Shown: piece by piece, positions 1 through 8,838 of the stretch | Numbering within the stretch: position 1 is the first letter of the stretch | Layout of the letters: every line of letters starts with the position of its first letter | NCBI RefSeq assembly: GCF_002777825.1 | Contig: NZ_MEIR01000077.1 | Span: forward strand, 1 to 64,000 | DNA length: 64,000 bases | Direction: 5' to 3' | From: Snodgrassella alvi | Lineage (GTDB): Bacteria > Pseudomonadota > Gammaproteobacteria > Burkholderiales > Neisseriaceae | Program-made: the position numbers and the translations under genes | Notes under the pieces: generated by a model | The model's input: the letters and a program-made list of their open reading frames with translations, nothing else | Database searches by the model: none | What the model was told of the DNA's origin: nothing

Positions 1-37
1 AGATATCTAATTACTTAGATATCTTTTTTCGGAATTC

Positions 38-124
38 TGGTGCCCAGGAGAAGACTCGAACTTCCACACCATTGCTGGCACATGGACCTGAACCATGCGC
101 GTCTACCAATTCCGCCACCTGGGC
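38..124 (-). tRNA. tRNA-Leu (anticodon CAG), copy 1
   Basis: The minus strand reads a class II tRNA of 87 nt with encoded CCA at 38-40. The acceptor stem GCCCAGG pairs with CCTGGGC, the D-arm has GGCGGAATTGGTAGAC, the anticodon stem CATGG/CCATG encloses TTCAGGT (anticodon CAG), a long variable arm follows, and the T-arm has GTTCGAGTC. It is identical to the copies at 828 and 1618. Confidence 0.96.
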
Positions 125-172
125 TTATTTGCTACTGCAACTATTAGATTGCTGCGTTCAGCGAAGTCGTGC

Positions 173-200
173 ATTATATATTCTTGGTATGGATTGTCAA
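173..200 (-). promoter_or_regulatory. sigma-70 promoter of tRNA-Leu copy 1
   Basis: On the minus strand a perfect TTGACA (195-200) and a perfect TATAAT (173-178) are separated by 16 bases, about 50 bases upstream of the tRNA 5' end. Two perfect hexamers are what a strong stable-RNA promoter would show. Confidence 0.85.
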
Positions 201-782
201 TAGCTATGCTGGGATCGATAATGACAGTTATTGATTAACAAGGGAATTTTTTGTTTTTACAAAATATGCTGTATACAGTATCTAAACTGTTCAATTGACT
301 GCTTATGGCATGCAATTTGATTATCAAATACATTAAATAATTCTCTGGGTAAATAAAAATTATCGCAATTTTAGTTGTGATGGTGCACAGGGTGATTTGA
401 TACTATCAATTAAACTGGCAATACAGATCTTGTTTTATCAGGTATTGATGCATTTTATACTGTACAAATTATATGGGAATAATTTAATCGCTATATATAA
501 ACCTTTTTATTTCTTGTCTGTTTGCTGGCTTTGTATCTAATTATGGTTTTACGGCTGCTCTCGAAGATCAATACATAATGTCATACTTTATTTATGTCAT
601 TTTTGATGACCATGAAGATTTACCATTTAAACATTGTTCAAGTAGTTTATTCTAGCTAATAACAGCATGCATATACTGGGTTAAACTGTAATTTACATTT
701 TAATATGTTATCAAATAAATATTTGATATTTAAAGTTATTTATAGGAAAATTTCTAGATTTAAGGATTTTACTAACATCGGA
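201..782. other. AT-rich spacer of repeat unit, no gene seen
   Basis: About 580 bases, repeated at 991-1572, without an ORF longer than 60 codons or a recognisable RNA. It contains a short palindrome CTGTATACAG (269-278) and a 30-codon hydrophobic ORF (448-540, plus strand) discussed among the findings. No transposase remnant or attachment site was recognised. Confidence 0.6.
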
Positions 783-820
783 AATAAAAAAGATATCTAA
801 TTACTTAGATATCTTTTTTC
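783..820. terminator. Bidirectional terminator of tRNA-Leu copy 2
   Basis: AGATATCTAA (791-800) and TTAGATATCT (805-814) form a perfect 10-bp stem with a 4-nt loop. T-runs flank it on both strands, so it can end the minus-strand tRNA transcript and also plus-strand transcription. The same hairpin is at 1-24, where the minus-strand T-run is cut off by the window edge. Confidence 0.85.
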
Positions 821-827
821 GGAATTC

Positions 828-914
828 TGGTGCCCAGGAGAAGACTCGAACTTCCACACCATTGCTGGCACATGGACCTGAACCATGCGCGTCTACCAAT
901 TCCGCCACCTGGGC
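828..914 (-). tRNA. tRNA-Leu (anticodon CAG), copy 2
   Basis: Identical by eye to the gene at 38-124, 790 bases to its right, with encoded CCA and anticodon CAG. It lies inside the second full repeat unit with the same promoter and terminator. Confidence 0.96.
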
Positions 915-962
915 TTATTTGCTACTGCAACTATTAGATTGCTGCGTTCAGCGAAGTCGTGC

Positions 963-990
963 ATTATATATTCTTGGTATGGATTGTCAA
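963..990 (-). promoter_or_regulatory. sigma-70 promoter of tRNA-Leu copy 2
   Basis: Same TTGACA, 16 bases, TATAAT arrangement on the minus strand as at 173-200, displaced by exactly 790 bases. Confidence 0.85.
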
Positions 991-1572
991 TAGCTATGCT
1001 GGGATCGATAATGACAGTTATTGATTAACAAGGGAATTTTTTGTTTTTACAAAATATGCTGTATACAGTATCTAAACTGTTCAATTGACTGCTTATGGCA
1101 TGCAATTTGATTATCAAATACATTAAATAATTCTCTGGGTAAATAAAAATTATCGCAATTTTAGTTGTGATGGTGCACAGGGTGATTTGATACTATCAAT
1201 TAAACTGGCAATACAGATCTTGTTTTATCAGGTATTGATGCATTTTATACTGTACAAATTATATGGGAATAATTTAATCGCTATATATAAACCTTTTTAT
1301 TTCTTGTCTGTTTGCTGGCTTTGTATCTAATTATGGTTTTACGGCTGCTCTCGAAGATCAATACATAATGTCATACTTTATTTATGTCATTTTTGATGAC
1401 CATGAAGATTTACCATTTAAACATTGTTCAAGTAGTTTATTCTAGCTAATAACAGCATGCATATACTGGGTTAAACTGTAATTTACATTTTAATATGTTA
1501 TCAAATAAATATTTGATATTTAAAGTTATTTATAGGAAAATTTCTAGATTTAAGGATTTTACTAACATCGGA

Positions 1573-1610
1573 AATAAAAAAGATATCTAATTACTTAGAT
1601 ATCTTTTTTC
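1573..1610. terminator. Bidirectional terminator of tRNA-Leu copy 3
   Basis: Third copy of the 10-bp AGATATCTAA stem (1581-1604) with T-runs on both strands, just downstream of the third tRNA. Confidence 0.85.
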
Positions 1611-1617
1611 GGAATTC

Positions 1618-1704
1618 TGGTGCCCAGGAGAAGACTCGAACTTCCACACCATTGCTGGCACATGGACCTGAACCATGCGCGTCTACCAATTCCGCCACCT
1701 GGGC
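1618..1704 (-). tRNA. tRNA-Leu (anticodon CAG), copy 3
   Basis: Same 87-nt sequence as the two other copies. Its upstream side differs: the repeat ends at the tRNA 5' end, so this copy is driven by another promoter (1758-1785) and is probably the ancestral locus next to rnr. Confidence 0.96.
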
Positions 1705-1757
1705 TTTTGCATATATTGCGACTTTCAGTTAAAGTATGTCTTTAACTGAGGAAATGC

Positions 1758-1785
1758 ATTATATATTCTCTAAAGAGATTGTCAA
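1758..1785 (-). promoter_or_regulatory. sigma-70 promoter of tRNA-Leu copy 3
   Basis: On the minus strand TTGACA (1780-1785) and TATAAT (1758-1763) with a 16-base spacer, in a sequence otherwise different from the promoters of the other two copies. The -35 box ends 6 bases from the rnr start codon, so tRNA and rnr promoters must overlap. Confidence 0.85.
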
Positions 1786-1791
1786 GACCCT

Positions 1792-4128
1792 ATGAAAAAA
1801 AAATCTGATTTACGCCATCAAGACCCTTATTTAGAACGAGAATTACAACGTTATCTTAATCCCCTACCCAGTCGTGAATGGATTATTGCCATTTTGGAAA
1901 AAATTGGCATCCCAGTCAAAATGACTGAGCTGGCACAAAAACTCAATATTACTGCTGAGGAAACAGCTTTTTTTGAACGTCGTTTAAACGCCATGGCACG
2001 TGATGGGCAGATTTTGATTAATCGCCGTGGTGCTGTTTGTATAGCCAATAAGCTGGCACTGGTTAAGTGTCGTATTGAAGTACATAAGGATGATTTTGGT
2101 TTTGCTGTACCGCTGAATCCGGCGGACGGCAGCGATTTTGTGCTTTATGCCCGGCAGATGCGCGGGTTGATGAATGGAGATATTGTCACAGTACGACCAG
2201 CGGGTACCGACCGGCGCGGCCGGCGTGAAGGTCAGGTTCTAGATGTAATTGAACGCGCCAATCAGGATGTGGTTGGCCGGCTGACTATTGAACATGGTGT
2301 GGCCATGCTGGTTCCTGAAGACAAGCGCCTGGGCGCAAGTATTGTGTTACAGCCGGATTCGCTTGGTAAAGCCAAAGCCGGACAGGTTATGGTGGCCAGA
2401 ATTGAGTCGTACCCGAATGCAACACAGGCAGCCGTTGCGCGTGTTACTGAAATTTTGGGTGATTATGCCGACAGCGGTATGGAAATTGAAATCGCTGTAC
2501 GCAAGCATCATTTATCTTATCAGTTTAGCCGTGATTGTTTAGCTCAGGCCGCGAAAATACCTGATCATGTTAAGGCTGCTGAGCGTAAAAACCGGGTAGA
2601 TTTGCGTGAACTACCGCTGATTACCATTGATGGTGAAACTGCTCGTGATTTTGACGATGCGGTATATGCGGAAAAAATTGGCCGTAATTATCGTCTGGTG
2701 GTAGCCATTGCTGATGTCAGCCATTACGTTTATCCCGATGATGCTATTGATGAGGATGCACAGGAACGTGCTACGAGTGTGTATTTTCCGCGTCGGGTAA
2801 TTCCGATGCTGCCAGAAAATCTTTCTAATGGCATCTGCTCGCTTAATCCAAACGTAGAGCGCTTGTGTCTGGTATGCGATATGGTGATCACTTATGCCGG
2901 TAATATTAAAAGCTATGAGTTTTATCCGGCTGTAATGCGTTCCCACGCACGGCTTACTTATACGCAGGCATGGGACTGGATTAGTAATGACCAGTTTGAT
3001 GACCCGATGAAAACGCATGTGCTTAGTCTGTACCAACTGTATCAGATTTTACTGCAAAAACGCCTGCAACGTGGTGCTGTAGAATTTGAAAGCATAGAAA
3101 CAGAGATGATATTTAATCAGCAGGGCAAAATTGAGCGTATTGTGCCAGTTGAACGTAATGAGGCTCATCGCCTGATTGAGGAATGTATGCTGGCGGCCAA
3201 TGTTTGCGCTGCTGAGTTTCTCAAACAACACAAGCACCCTGCTCTATACCGCAATCATGCTGCCCCTACCAGTGAACGTTTAGGTACTTTGCGTGAGCAG
3301 CTAGCTTTGCTTGGCTTGCAATTGAATGGTGGTATTAATCCAACGCCAAAGGACTATGCAGAGCTAAGCGAAAAAATTAAAGACCGCCCAGATCGTAATG
3401 TAATTAGCGTGATGTTGCTGCGCTCTATGCAGCAGGCTGTCTATGAGCCACAGAATATAGGTCATTTTGGCTTGGCCTATCCGGCATATACTCACTTTAC
3501 TTCTCCGATTCGGCGTTATCCCGACCTGACGGTACATCGTGCCATTAAGGCAATTTTGCAGCACAGGCAATACCAGCCAAAATCGTGGACTGAGTTAGGC
3601 GTACATTGCTCACTGGCGGAGCGTAAAGCTGATAATGCCAGTCGTGATGTTGAAAACTGGCTGAAAACCTACTATATGCAAGACAAGATTGGTGAGGTGT
3701 TTTCCGGTACGATTTCGGGTATGGCAAATTTCGGCCTGTTTGTTACTTTAGATAATGTTTACATTGATGGTATGATTCACATCAGTGATCTTGGCGAAGA
3801 TTATTTTAATTTCCATCCTGAACTGATGGCAATTATTGGTGAACGTAGTGGTATTAGCTTTAAGCTTGGTGACAAGGTAATGGTGAAAGTAGCCCGCGCT
3901 GATCTGGATACCAGCCGGATCGATTTGGTACTGATTAGCACCAGTAGTGGCAAACGACGTCAGAAACACAATGCACAGAAAATTCAGAAACAGCTTAAAG
4001 CTACTGCTAAAAAACCGCGCAAGGTAACCAATATCAAGCAAAAAGATGCTAGAACTAAAACAGCAGCAGCCCAGAATTTCCGTTCAACCCGTACTCGCAG
4101 TAATTCGTCAGGCCGCAAAAAATCCTGA
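1792..4128 (+). CDS. rnr: Ribonuclease R
   Basis: 3'-5' processive exoribonuclease that degrades structured RNA and takes part in mRNA, rRNA and tmRNA-linked quality control in the cytoplasm. The 778-aa protein has the family order: an N-terminal winged-helix region (about 20-85), cold-shock/OB domains, the RNB catalytic domain with the acidic motif ARDFDDAV near residue 280, an S1 domain starting near residue 634 (GTISGMANFGLFVTL) and a lysine/arginine-rich tail typical of RNase R rather than RNase II. No clear Shine-Dalgarno precedes the ATG, and the divergent tRNA-Leu promoter ends 6 bases away. A terminator follows at 4211-4252. Confidence 0.96.
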   Translation: MKKKSDLRHQDPYLERELQRYLNPLPSREWIIAILEKIGIPVKMTELAQKLNITAEETAFFERRLNAMARDGQILINRRGAVCIANKLALVKCRIEVHKDDFGFAVPLNPADGSDFVLYARQMRGLMNGDIVTVRPAGTDRRGRREGQVLDVIERANQDVVGRLTIEHGVAMLVPEDKRLGASIVLQPDSLGKAKAGQVMVARIESYPNATQAAVARVTEILGDYADSGMEIEIAVRKHHLSYQFSRDCLAQAAKIPDHVKAAERKNRVDLRELPLITIDGETARDFDDAVYAEKIGRNYRLVVAIADVSHYVYPDDAIDEDAQERATSVYFPRRVIPMLPENLSNGICSLNPNVERLCLVCDMVITYAGNIKSYEFYPAVMRSHARLTYTQAWDWISNDQFDDPMKTHVLSLYQLYQILLQKRLQRGAVEFESIETEMIFNQQGKIERIVPVERNEAHRLIEECMLAANVCAAEFLKQHKHPALYRNHAAPTSERLGTLREQLALLGLQLNGGINPTPKDYAELSEKIKDRPDRNVISVMLLRSMQQAVYEPQNIGHFGLAYPAYTHFTSPIRRYPDLTVHRAIKAILQHRQYQPKSWTELGVHCSLAERKADNASRDVENWLKTYYMQDKIGEVFSGTISGMANFGLFVTLDNVYIDGMIHISDLGEDYFNFHPELMAIIGERSGISFKLGDKVMVKVARADLDTSRIDLVLISTSSGKRRQKHNAQKIQKQLKATAKKPRKVTNIKQKDARTKTAAAQNFRSTRTRSNSSGRKKS

Positions 4129-4210
4129 TTTTTGTCTGATTGGTACTAATTAAGTTGTTAGCTTAAGATAAAATATTTGTCTGCTTTTTAGCAAATTGGT
4201 ATGCGGTAAA

Positions 4211-4252
4211 TAATAAAGCCTTTATTATTTGGCCTATAAAGGCTTTTATTAG
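4211..4252 (+). terminator. Intrinsic terminator of rnr
   Basis: AAAGCCTTTAT and ATAAAGGCTTT form an 11-bp stem followed by a T-rich tract, about 85 bases after the rnr stop. Confidence 0.8.
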
Positions 4253-4611
4253 CTACTTTTTCTGTGATAGCTTTAACTTGTATTCTTAAAATTTTCTGTA
4301 ATTCATGCTCGATGTTACAACAATTGTATGATAGGTTTTTATAAATATTTAGGTTTGCTTATTTTTCTGGAAAAATAATGTTAAAGGAATTGGGAACCAC
4401 TTGTATTTTTATGGAGTTATGAATGTTTTTTAGGATTTAAGCAGGTATCTGTATTGTGTTCCTGCATTACATTATTTCATATTGACACTGTATCTTAAAA
4501 TGCATACTTATATTGGTTTTAATTATTTATTTTTCCTATTTTCTTACCGTGCCATGTTTATTAAGTAGTAATGATTTTATTGATTTGTTATTACCACAGA
4601 TATCATGAAGC
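4253..4611. other. Intergenic region, nothing recognised
   Basis: AT-rich sequence between the terminators of the convergent rnr and rplY genes. I see no ORF with a ribosome binding site and no RNA gene. Confidence 0.6.
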
Positions 4612-4652
4612 AAAAAAACTGAAGCCTGTTATTATAGACTTCAGTTTTTATT
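4612..4652 (-). terminator. Intrinsic terminator of prs-rplY
   Basis: ACTGAAG (4618-4624) pairs with CTTCAGT (4639-4645); A-runs on one side and T-runs on the other make it work on both strands. It lies about 65 bases beyond the rplY stop. Confidence 0.75.
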
Positions 4653-4714
4653 GGGTATTTATCTGTAATAGGTTAAATACTTTTCAAATATAGGCTGCAT
4701 TCAAGCTTTACAGC

Positions 4715-5287
4715 TTATTTGTTTTTACCGGTAGCAGAAGCAATAGCTAGATTTTCGTTGCGATTTAAGGCAACGCTGGTAACACCTTCTGGGAATACCA
4801 GATCAGACAGGTGACGGATTTCACCGGCACGGATGGTAGCAACATCTAGCTCCAGTACAGCCGGAATGTTTTTCGGCAGTGTATTCACTTCTACGCTGGT
4901 AGCTAACAAGGACACACGACCACTCTGCAATTTTTCTGCTGGAGAAATAGCTGCATTCAATAAGTGTAATGGAACACGAATGTTGATAGCTTTATTTGCA
5001 TCAACAGCCTGAAAATCAATATGCTGTACCTGCTGTTTAAACGGGTGCATCTGGAAATCACGTACGATAACGTCGTAGGCTTTACCATTAACATCCAGCT
5101 TGATGATAGCAGTATGGAAAGATTCTTTTTCCAGTGCATACCATAAGGTACGGTGATCTACAGTAATAGCTACTGGTGCGGTACCTTCGCCGTACAATAC
5201 AGCCGGTACTTTGCCTTCGCGACGCAGGCGGCGGCTCGCACCAGTGCCCTGAGCTTCACGGATTTCTGCTTTAATTTCGTAAGACAT
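4715..5287 (-). CDS. rplY: 50S ribosomal protein L25/general stress protein Ctc
   Basis: Binds 5S rRNA in the large ribosomal subunit. The 190-aa product is the long TL5/CTC form: an N-terminal L25 domain ([20 protein letters not shown], then [10 protein letters not shown]) and a C-terminal beta domain. The frame is open 27 bases further upstream, but GGAG five bases before the ATG at 5287 and the conserved MSYEI start decide this start. It follows prs by 60 bases on the same strand, the usual order in beta- and gammaproteobacteria; pth, which often follows rplY, is absent here. Confidence 0.95.
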   Translation of the reverse strand: MSYEIKAEIREAQGTGASRRLRREGKVPAVLYGEGTAPVAITVDHRTLWYALEKESFHTAIIKLDVNGKAYDVIVRDFQMHPFKQQVQHIDFQAVDANKAINIRVPLHLLNAAISPAEKLQSGRVSLLATSVEVNTLPKNIPAVLELDVATIRAGEIRHLSDLVFPEGVTSVALNRNENLAIASATGKNK

Positions 5288-5347
5288 AACTACTCCAAGG
5301 TTAAATGCCATCATCGGCCGCGACCAGCTTAAGATGGCTTGGGGGTA

Positions 5348-6334
5348 TTAAGGGAGAAACATTGCTCCCGGAATGGCCACATCCTCATTAAAGAGATATG
5401 ACACAGATTCTTCGTTGCTGATACGGCGTACAGTTTCTGCCAGTAAGCCGGAAATGCTTACCTGACGGATACGTTCACATTTCTGTGCAGCTTCTGATAA
5501 TGGAATGGTATCAGTTACCACTACCTGATCGATTTCTGATGAGGCAATACGTTCGATCGCTGCGCCGGAAAATACTGGATGCGTGGCATAGGCCAGTACG
5601 CGTTCTGCACCACGCTCTTTTAGTGCAGATGCAGCTTTACACAGGGTATTGGCGGTATCAATCATGTCGTCAATAATCAGACAGGTACGATTCTGGACTT
5701 CACCAATAATGTTCATCACTTCGGCCACATTGGCTTTTGGCCGGCGTTTATCAATAATGGCTAAATCTGTACCCAGCGTTTTGGCCACAGCACGGGCACG
5801 TACTACACCACCGATATCAGGGCTGACTACAGTCAAGTTGTCAATGCGCTGCTTTTCAATATCGTGCACCAGAATGGGAGTGGCATAGATATTGTCAACG
5901 GGAATATCAAAAAAGCCCTGAATCTGGTCGGCATGCAAGTCAACCGTGAGTACACGGTCGATACCGGCAGAATACAGCATATTGGCTACCAGCTTGGCGG
6001 AAATCGGCACCCGAACTGAGCGCGGACGGCGATCTTGGCGTGCATAACCGAAATAAGGTATGGCAGCGGTAATCCGGCCGGCAGAAGCACGTTTGAGCGC
6101 GTCGGCCATGGTGAGGATTTCCATTAAATTATCATTGGTAGGTGCACAGGTAGGCTGTACGATAAATACATCACGACCACGTACATTTTCCAGTAATTCA
6201 ATTGCGATTTCGCCGTCTGAGAATTTTCCTACTGAGGCTCGTCCCAGAGAAATATCCAAATGTCTGGCTACGTTATTAGCCAGCTCCGGGTTTGCATTAC
6301 CGGTGAACACCATCAAACTGTCGTATGCTGCCAT
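5348..6334 (-). CDS. prs: Ribose-phosphate pyrophosphokinase
   Basis: Makes 5-phosphoribosyl 1-diphosphate from ribose 5-phosphate and ATP, feeding purine, pyrimidine, NAD and histidine synthesis. The 328-aa protein (start at [19 protein letters not shown]) has the class I pattern: the FSDGE segment, the ATP-loop region [10 protein letters not shown], the catalytic [15 protein letters not shown] motif and the PRPP-binding [12 protein letters not shown]-like motif ([13 protein letters not shown]). An upstream in-frame ATG would add 20 residues not found in the family, so it was not used. Long leader of about 540 bases to the tRNA-Gln terminator. upp and purN elsewhere in the window use its product. 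Confidence 0.96.
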   Translation of the reverse strand: MAAYDSLMVFTGNANPELANNVARHLDISLGRASVGKFSDGEIAIELLENVRGRDVFIVQPTCAPTNDNLMEILTMADALKRASAGRITAAIPYFGYARQDRRPRSVRVPISAKLVANMLYSAGIDRVLTVDLHADQIQGFFDIPVDNIYATPILVHDIEKQRIDNLTVVSPDIGGVVRARAVAKTLGTDLAIIDKRRPKANVAEVMNIIGEVQNRTCLIIDDMIDTANTLCKAASALKERGAERVLAYATHPVFSGAAIERIASSEIDQVVVTDTIPLSEAAQKCERIRQVSISGLLAETVRRISNEESVSYLFNEDVAIPGAMFLP

Positions 6335-6872
6335 TTCTGTTGTACCTGAGTCCTGTTTAGGTTTAGTTTGGTTTGTATGAGGTAGATTAAACATTTAATC
6401 CAAGGCTTTCATATCACCACTGACGCTGGTGTATCTGTCATTTAAACAAGTGGGGAATATTAACCGGACAAAGTAGTTTTACTCTTCTTTCTCTCAGTCT
6501 TTATTCATTTACGCTGCTTTTAAATTCAAAAGCAATGACCACCGCTTTGAAAAAGATTTTCCAGTGTGCACTGGTTAGCTACAAGTATCAGGGCTGAAAC
6601 AGATTTAATCAATGAATTTTGCTGATACCTGATAGCAGCATGGCAAAATAGTAACACTATTTTATTACTACGATTGAATCTGTATTGTGTTTTCAACCCC
6701 TCAACTGGTTTGCTTAGCACAAAAGTGAAAGCTGTTTATACATACTGTAACATCATTATGCCTGTGTGAAATCCAGTATACCGGTTTTCAATCCATCAGG
6801 CTGAACCGGTAAATTATATCACTTCTATCGATTTACACGTGCTATTACGTAACAATTTGTCATTTACACATT
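6335..6872. other. Long leader upstream of prs
   Basis: Roughly 540 bases between the tRNA-Gln terminator and the prs start. It must hold the prs promoter; I cannot assign a single convincing -35/-10 pair. No ORF with a binding site was found on either strand and no known riboswitch was recognised. Confidence 0.5.
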
Positions 6873-6906
6873 AAACAAGCGTGTAAGTAAACTTACACGC
6901 TTGTTT
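6873..6906 (-). terminator. Terminator of ispE/tRNA-Gln transcript
   Basis: A perfect 16-bp inverted repeat, AAACAAGCGTGTAAGT (6873-6888) against ACTTACACGCTTGTTT (6891-6906), with a 2-base loop and T-rich ends, directly downstream of the last tRNA-Gln. Confidence 0.85.
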
Positions 6907-6910
6907 GAAT

Positions 6911-6986
6911 TGGCTGGGGAGGTAGGATTCGAACCTACGCATACCGGAATCAGAATCCGGGGTCTTAACCACTTGACGACTCCCCA
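6911..6986 (-). tRNA. tRNA-Gln (anticodon CTG)
   Basis: 76-nt cloverleaf on the minus strand with encoded CCA. The acceptor TGGGGAG pairs with CTCCCCA, the anticodon stem CCGGA/TCCGG encloses TTCTGAT (anticodon CTG), and the T-arm is GTTCGAATC. It differs from the two following tRNA-Gln genes only in and around the anticodon arm. Confidence 0.95.
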
Positions 6987-7016
6987 AAAGGGTTTACTGC
7001 TTAACTGCTCAATATG

Positions 7017-7092
7017 TGGCTGGGGAGGTAGGATTCGAACCTACGCATACTGGGATCAAAACCCAGTGTCTTAACCACTTGACGACTCCCCA
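7017..7092 (-). tRNA. tRNA-Gln (anticodon TTG), first copy
   Basis: 76-nt tRNA with encoded CCA; the anticodon stem CTGGG/CCCAG encloses TTTTGAT (anticodon TTG). The body is the same as its neighbours. Confidence 0.95.
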
Positions 7093-7113
7093 ATGCTTTT
7101 TGTATTAAGCAAT

Positions 7114-7189
7114 TGGCTGGGGAGGTAGGATTCGAACCTACGCATACTGGGATCAAAACCCAGTGTCTTAACCACTTGACGACTCCCCA
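7114..7189 (-). tRNA. tRNA-Gln (anticodon TTG), second copy
   Basis: Identical to the gene at 7017-7092. It starts only 10 bases after the ispE stop codon, so the three tRNAs are probably cut out of a transcript that runs on from lolB-ispE. Confidence 0.95.
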
Positions 7190-7199
7190 ACAACACACA

Positions 7200-8051
7200 T
7201 CATTGATAAAATGGATGCCTCGGTATCGAAGCAACACAATACGCCTGATGCGCGTGAGAAACTTTATTGTAAACAGCTTGTGCGGCACTCTCAGAATCAA
7301 ATGACAAAAATACGCATGCACCAGAACCACTCATCATTGGTGAACCATATTCAGCCAAAACATCAAACGCTGCTTTTACCGCTGGATACTCAGCAAAAAC
7401 AACGCTCTGCATATCATTGCGCCAGTGCTGTCTTGCTTGAAAGTCTGGCATTATGCGTGGCTTGGAATCTCGTGTCAAGTCTTTATGTGCAAATATTTTT
7501 GGCGTACTAACGTGCACGGGCGGCTTGATAATCACATACCATTGTTTTGGCAGGAATATAGGATTTAAATCCTCACCAATACCACGAGCGAATGCACTTT
7601 GGCCAAAAATAAAAAATGGCACATCTGCGCCCAGTTGCACTCCCAGCTGCAATAGTTGTGTCTTATTCAGGTTAAGCTGCCACAAGTGATTGAGTGCCAT
7701 TAACACTACTGCTGCATCTGCACTGCCCCCTCCTAATCCTCCACCGATGGGAATCTGTTTGTCCAGCCAGATGTCCACACCCTGCTGTGTCTCTGTATGA
7801 CTGCGTAGTAACTGTGCTGCACGTACGCACAAATCCTGCTCCGCCATGATGCCGGCAACTGGTGTATTTAGTGTTATGGCGCCATTACTGTTTATTCTGA
7901 GCCAGATTTGGTCATACAACGCTATCAGGGTAAAGATGCTTTCAAGTAAATGATAGCCATCAGCACGCCGGCCGACGATGCGCAGATCAAGATTCAGCTT
8001 GGCTGGTGCCAGAAAGTGGTGAGCATCGGCTGGTGGATATAAATTACTCAT
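7200..8051 (-). CDS. ispE: 4-diphosphocytidyl-2-C-methyl-D-erythritol kinase
   Basis: Phosphorylates CDP-methylerythritol at the 2-hydroxyl in the non-mevalonate (MEP) isoprenoid pathway, using ATP. The 283-aa protein is a GHMP kinase: PAKLNLDLRIVGRRADGYHL at the N-terminus, the phosphate-binding loop PIGGGLGGGSADAA near residue 100, and a C-terminal MMSGSGACVFLSF motif. It lies 6 bases downstream of lolB on the same strand and is followed by the tRNA-Gln cluster and prs, the classical lolB-ispE-tRNA-prs order. Confidence 0.95.
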   Translation of the reverse strand: MSNLYPPADAHHFLAPAKLNLDLRIVGRRADGYHLLESIFTLIALYDQIWLRINSNGAITLNTPVAGIMAEQDLCVRAAQLLRSHTETQQGVDIWLDKQIPIGGGLGGGSADAAVVLMALNHLWQLNLNKTQLLQLGVQLGADVPFFIFGQSAFARGIGEDLNPIFLPKQWYVIIKPPVHVSTPKIFAHKDLTRDSKPRIMPDFQARQHWRNDMQSVVFAEYPAVKAAFDVLAEYGSPMMSGSGACVFLSFDSESAAQAVYNKVSHAHQAYCVASIPRHPFYQ

Positions 8052-8057
8052 ATTCTG

Positions 8058-8696
8058 CTAATTACTCAAATCAGGAAGTCTTTGACGCAATTCACATTGC
8101 GGTGATGTCTGGCTGGCCGTATCTGTGTATTCATCGAAAACCAGTCTAATGTCAAAACGCGCGTTATTTAATTGAACGATACGTGGATTACGGCTGCCAT
8201 TTTGCAGCTGGCGCTGGATAATCCAGCCAGACTGTTTGAGCTTGCCATCTGGCAGTAACTGATAAGGTTCATCTGCAATCCAGTAACCCTGCACCCACTG
8301 ATTCAGATGATCAAATGGCAGCGCAAAACCAAGCATACGCTGGCTTAATTCTTCTATGCTGGTGGCAGTGGTAATCTGCCCTTTGCTGTCTTCCGCAATT
8401 ACCCCTGTGTTGTCACGACACAAAACACCTACGCTGTTACCCAATGGTGTTTTGACTTCAATGGTTTGTACTGTACCTAAATTCTGCCAGCTAAAATTAG
8501 CATATGTACCTTTGCCTTGATCTTTGATAGCCAGTCTGCCGGAGCTGTCGAAAGCGGAGACAGTATGTTCATGACCTGCCTGCCAGTCTGTGGCTGCGGT
8601 TATTTTTTTCGACACTAGGCTGCTACAGGCACTTAAGGCTAAGCTAAGGATAGCTGTGGACACATACAGGCGTTGCCTATGAAAAAATGAATACAT
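8058..8696 (-). CDS. lolB: Outer-membrane lipoprotein receptor LolB
   Basis: Takes lipoproteins from periplasmic LolA and inserts them into the outer membrane. The 212-aa product begins MYSFFHRQRLYVSTAILS and has the lipobox LSAC around residue 24, followed by a LolB-type beta sheet with GRLAIKDQGKGTYANFSWQ. The frame extends 21 codons further upstream; GGAAAA five bases before this ATG and the normal signal-peptide length favour the shorter form. Position directly before ispE supports the call, as LolB sequence is weakly conserved. Confidence 0.88.
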   Translation of the reverse strand: MYSFFHRQRLYVSTAILSLALSACSSLVSKKITAATDWQAGHEHTVSAFDSSGRLAIKDQGKGTYANFSWQNLGTVQTIEVKTPLGNSVGVLCRDNTGVIAEDSKGQITTATSIEELSQRMLGFALPFDHLNQWVQGYWIADEPYQLLPDGKLKQSGWIIQRQLQNGSRNPRIVQLNNARFDIRLVFDEYTDTASQTSPQCELRQRLPDLSN

Positions 8697-8803
8697 TATT
8701 TTCCGTTGCGGTAACCGTGATGTGTTTATTGTAACGGTATTAACAGCAACTGTATGCACTCTGAGCTGTTAAATTTCTGCTTACAATCTGCATATAAATC
8801 AGT

Positions 8804-8838
8804 AGCTGCCGTTCACACAATATGTGTACGGCAGCTTT
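8804..8838 (+). terminator. Terminator-like hairpin, plus orientation
   Basis: AGCTGCCGT (8804-8812) pairs with ACGGCAGCT (8828-8836); inside it CACACA also pairs with TGTGT. Seven Ts follow on the plus strand. Both flanking genes (lolB and the TPR gene) are on the minus strand, so the U-tract points the wrong way for either. Confidence 0.6.

Larger units (their letters stand above)
1..1705. repeat. 790-bp direct tandem repeat with tRNA-Leu
   Basis: Bases 1-790 are repeated without a visible difference at 791-1580, and the first ~125 bases recur at 1581-1705. Each unit holds a bidirectional hairpin terminator, a tRNA-Leu gene (minus strand), its promoter and about 580 bases of AT-rich spacer with no convincing gene. 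After the third tRNA the sequence departs from the repeat and runs into rnr. Unequal crossing-over between tRNA copies would produce this. Because the repeat touches the window edge, an assembly artefact or further copies to the left cannot be excluded. Confidence 0.95.

Noticed and set aside
269-278. CTGTATACAG palindrome as a LexA/SOS box
   Set aside because: A LexA site needs CTG-N10-CAG; this has only four bases between the half sites.
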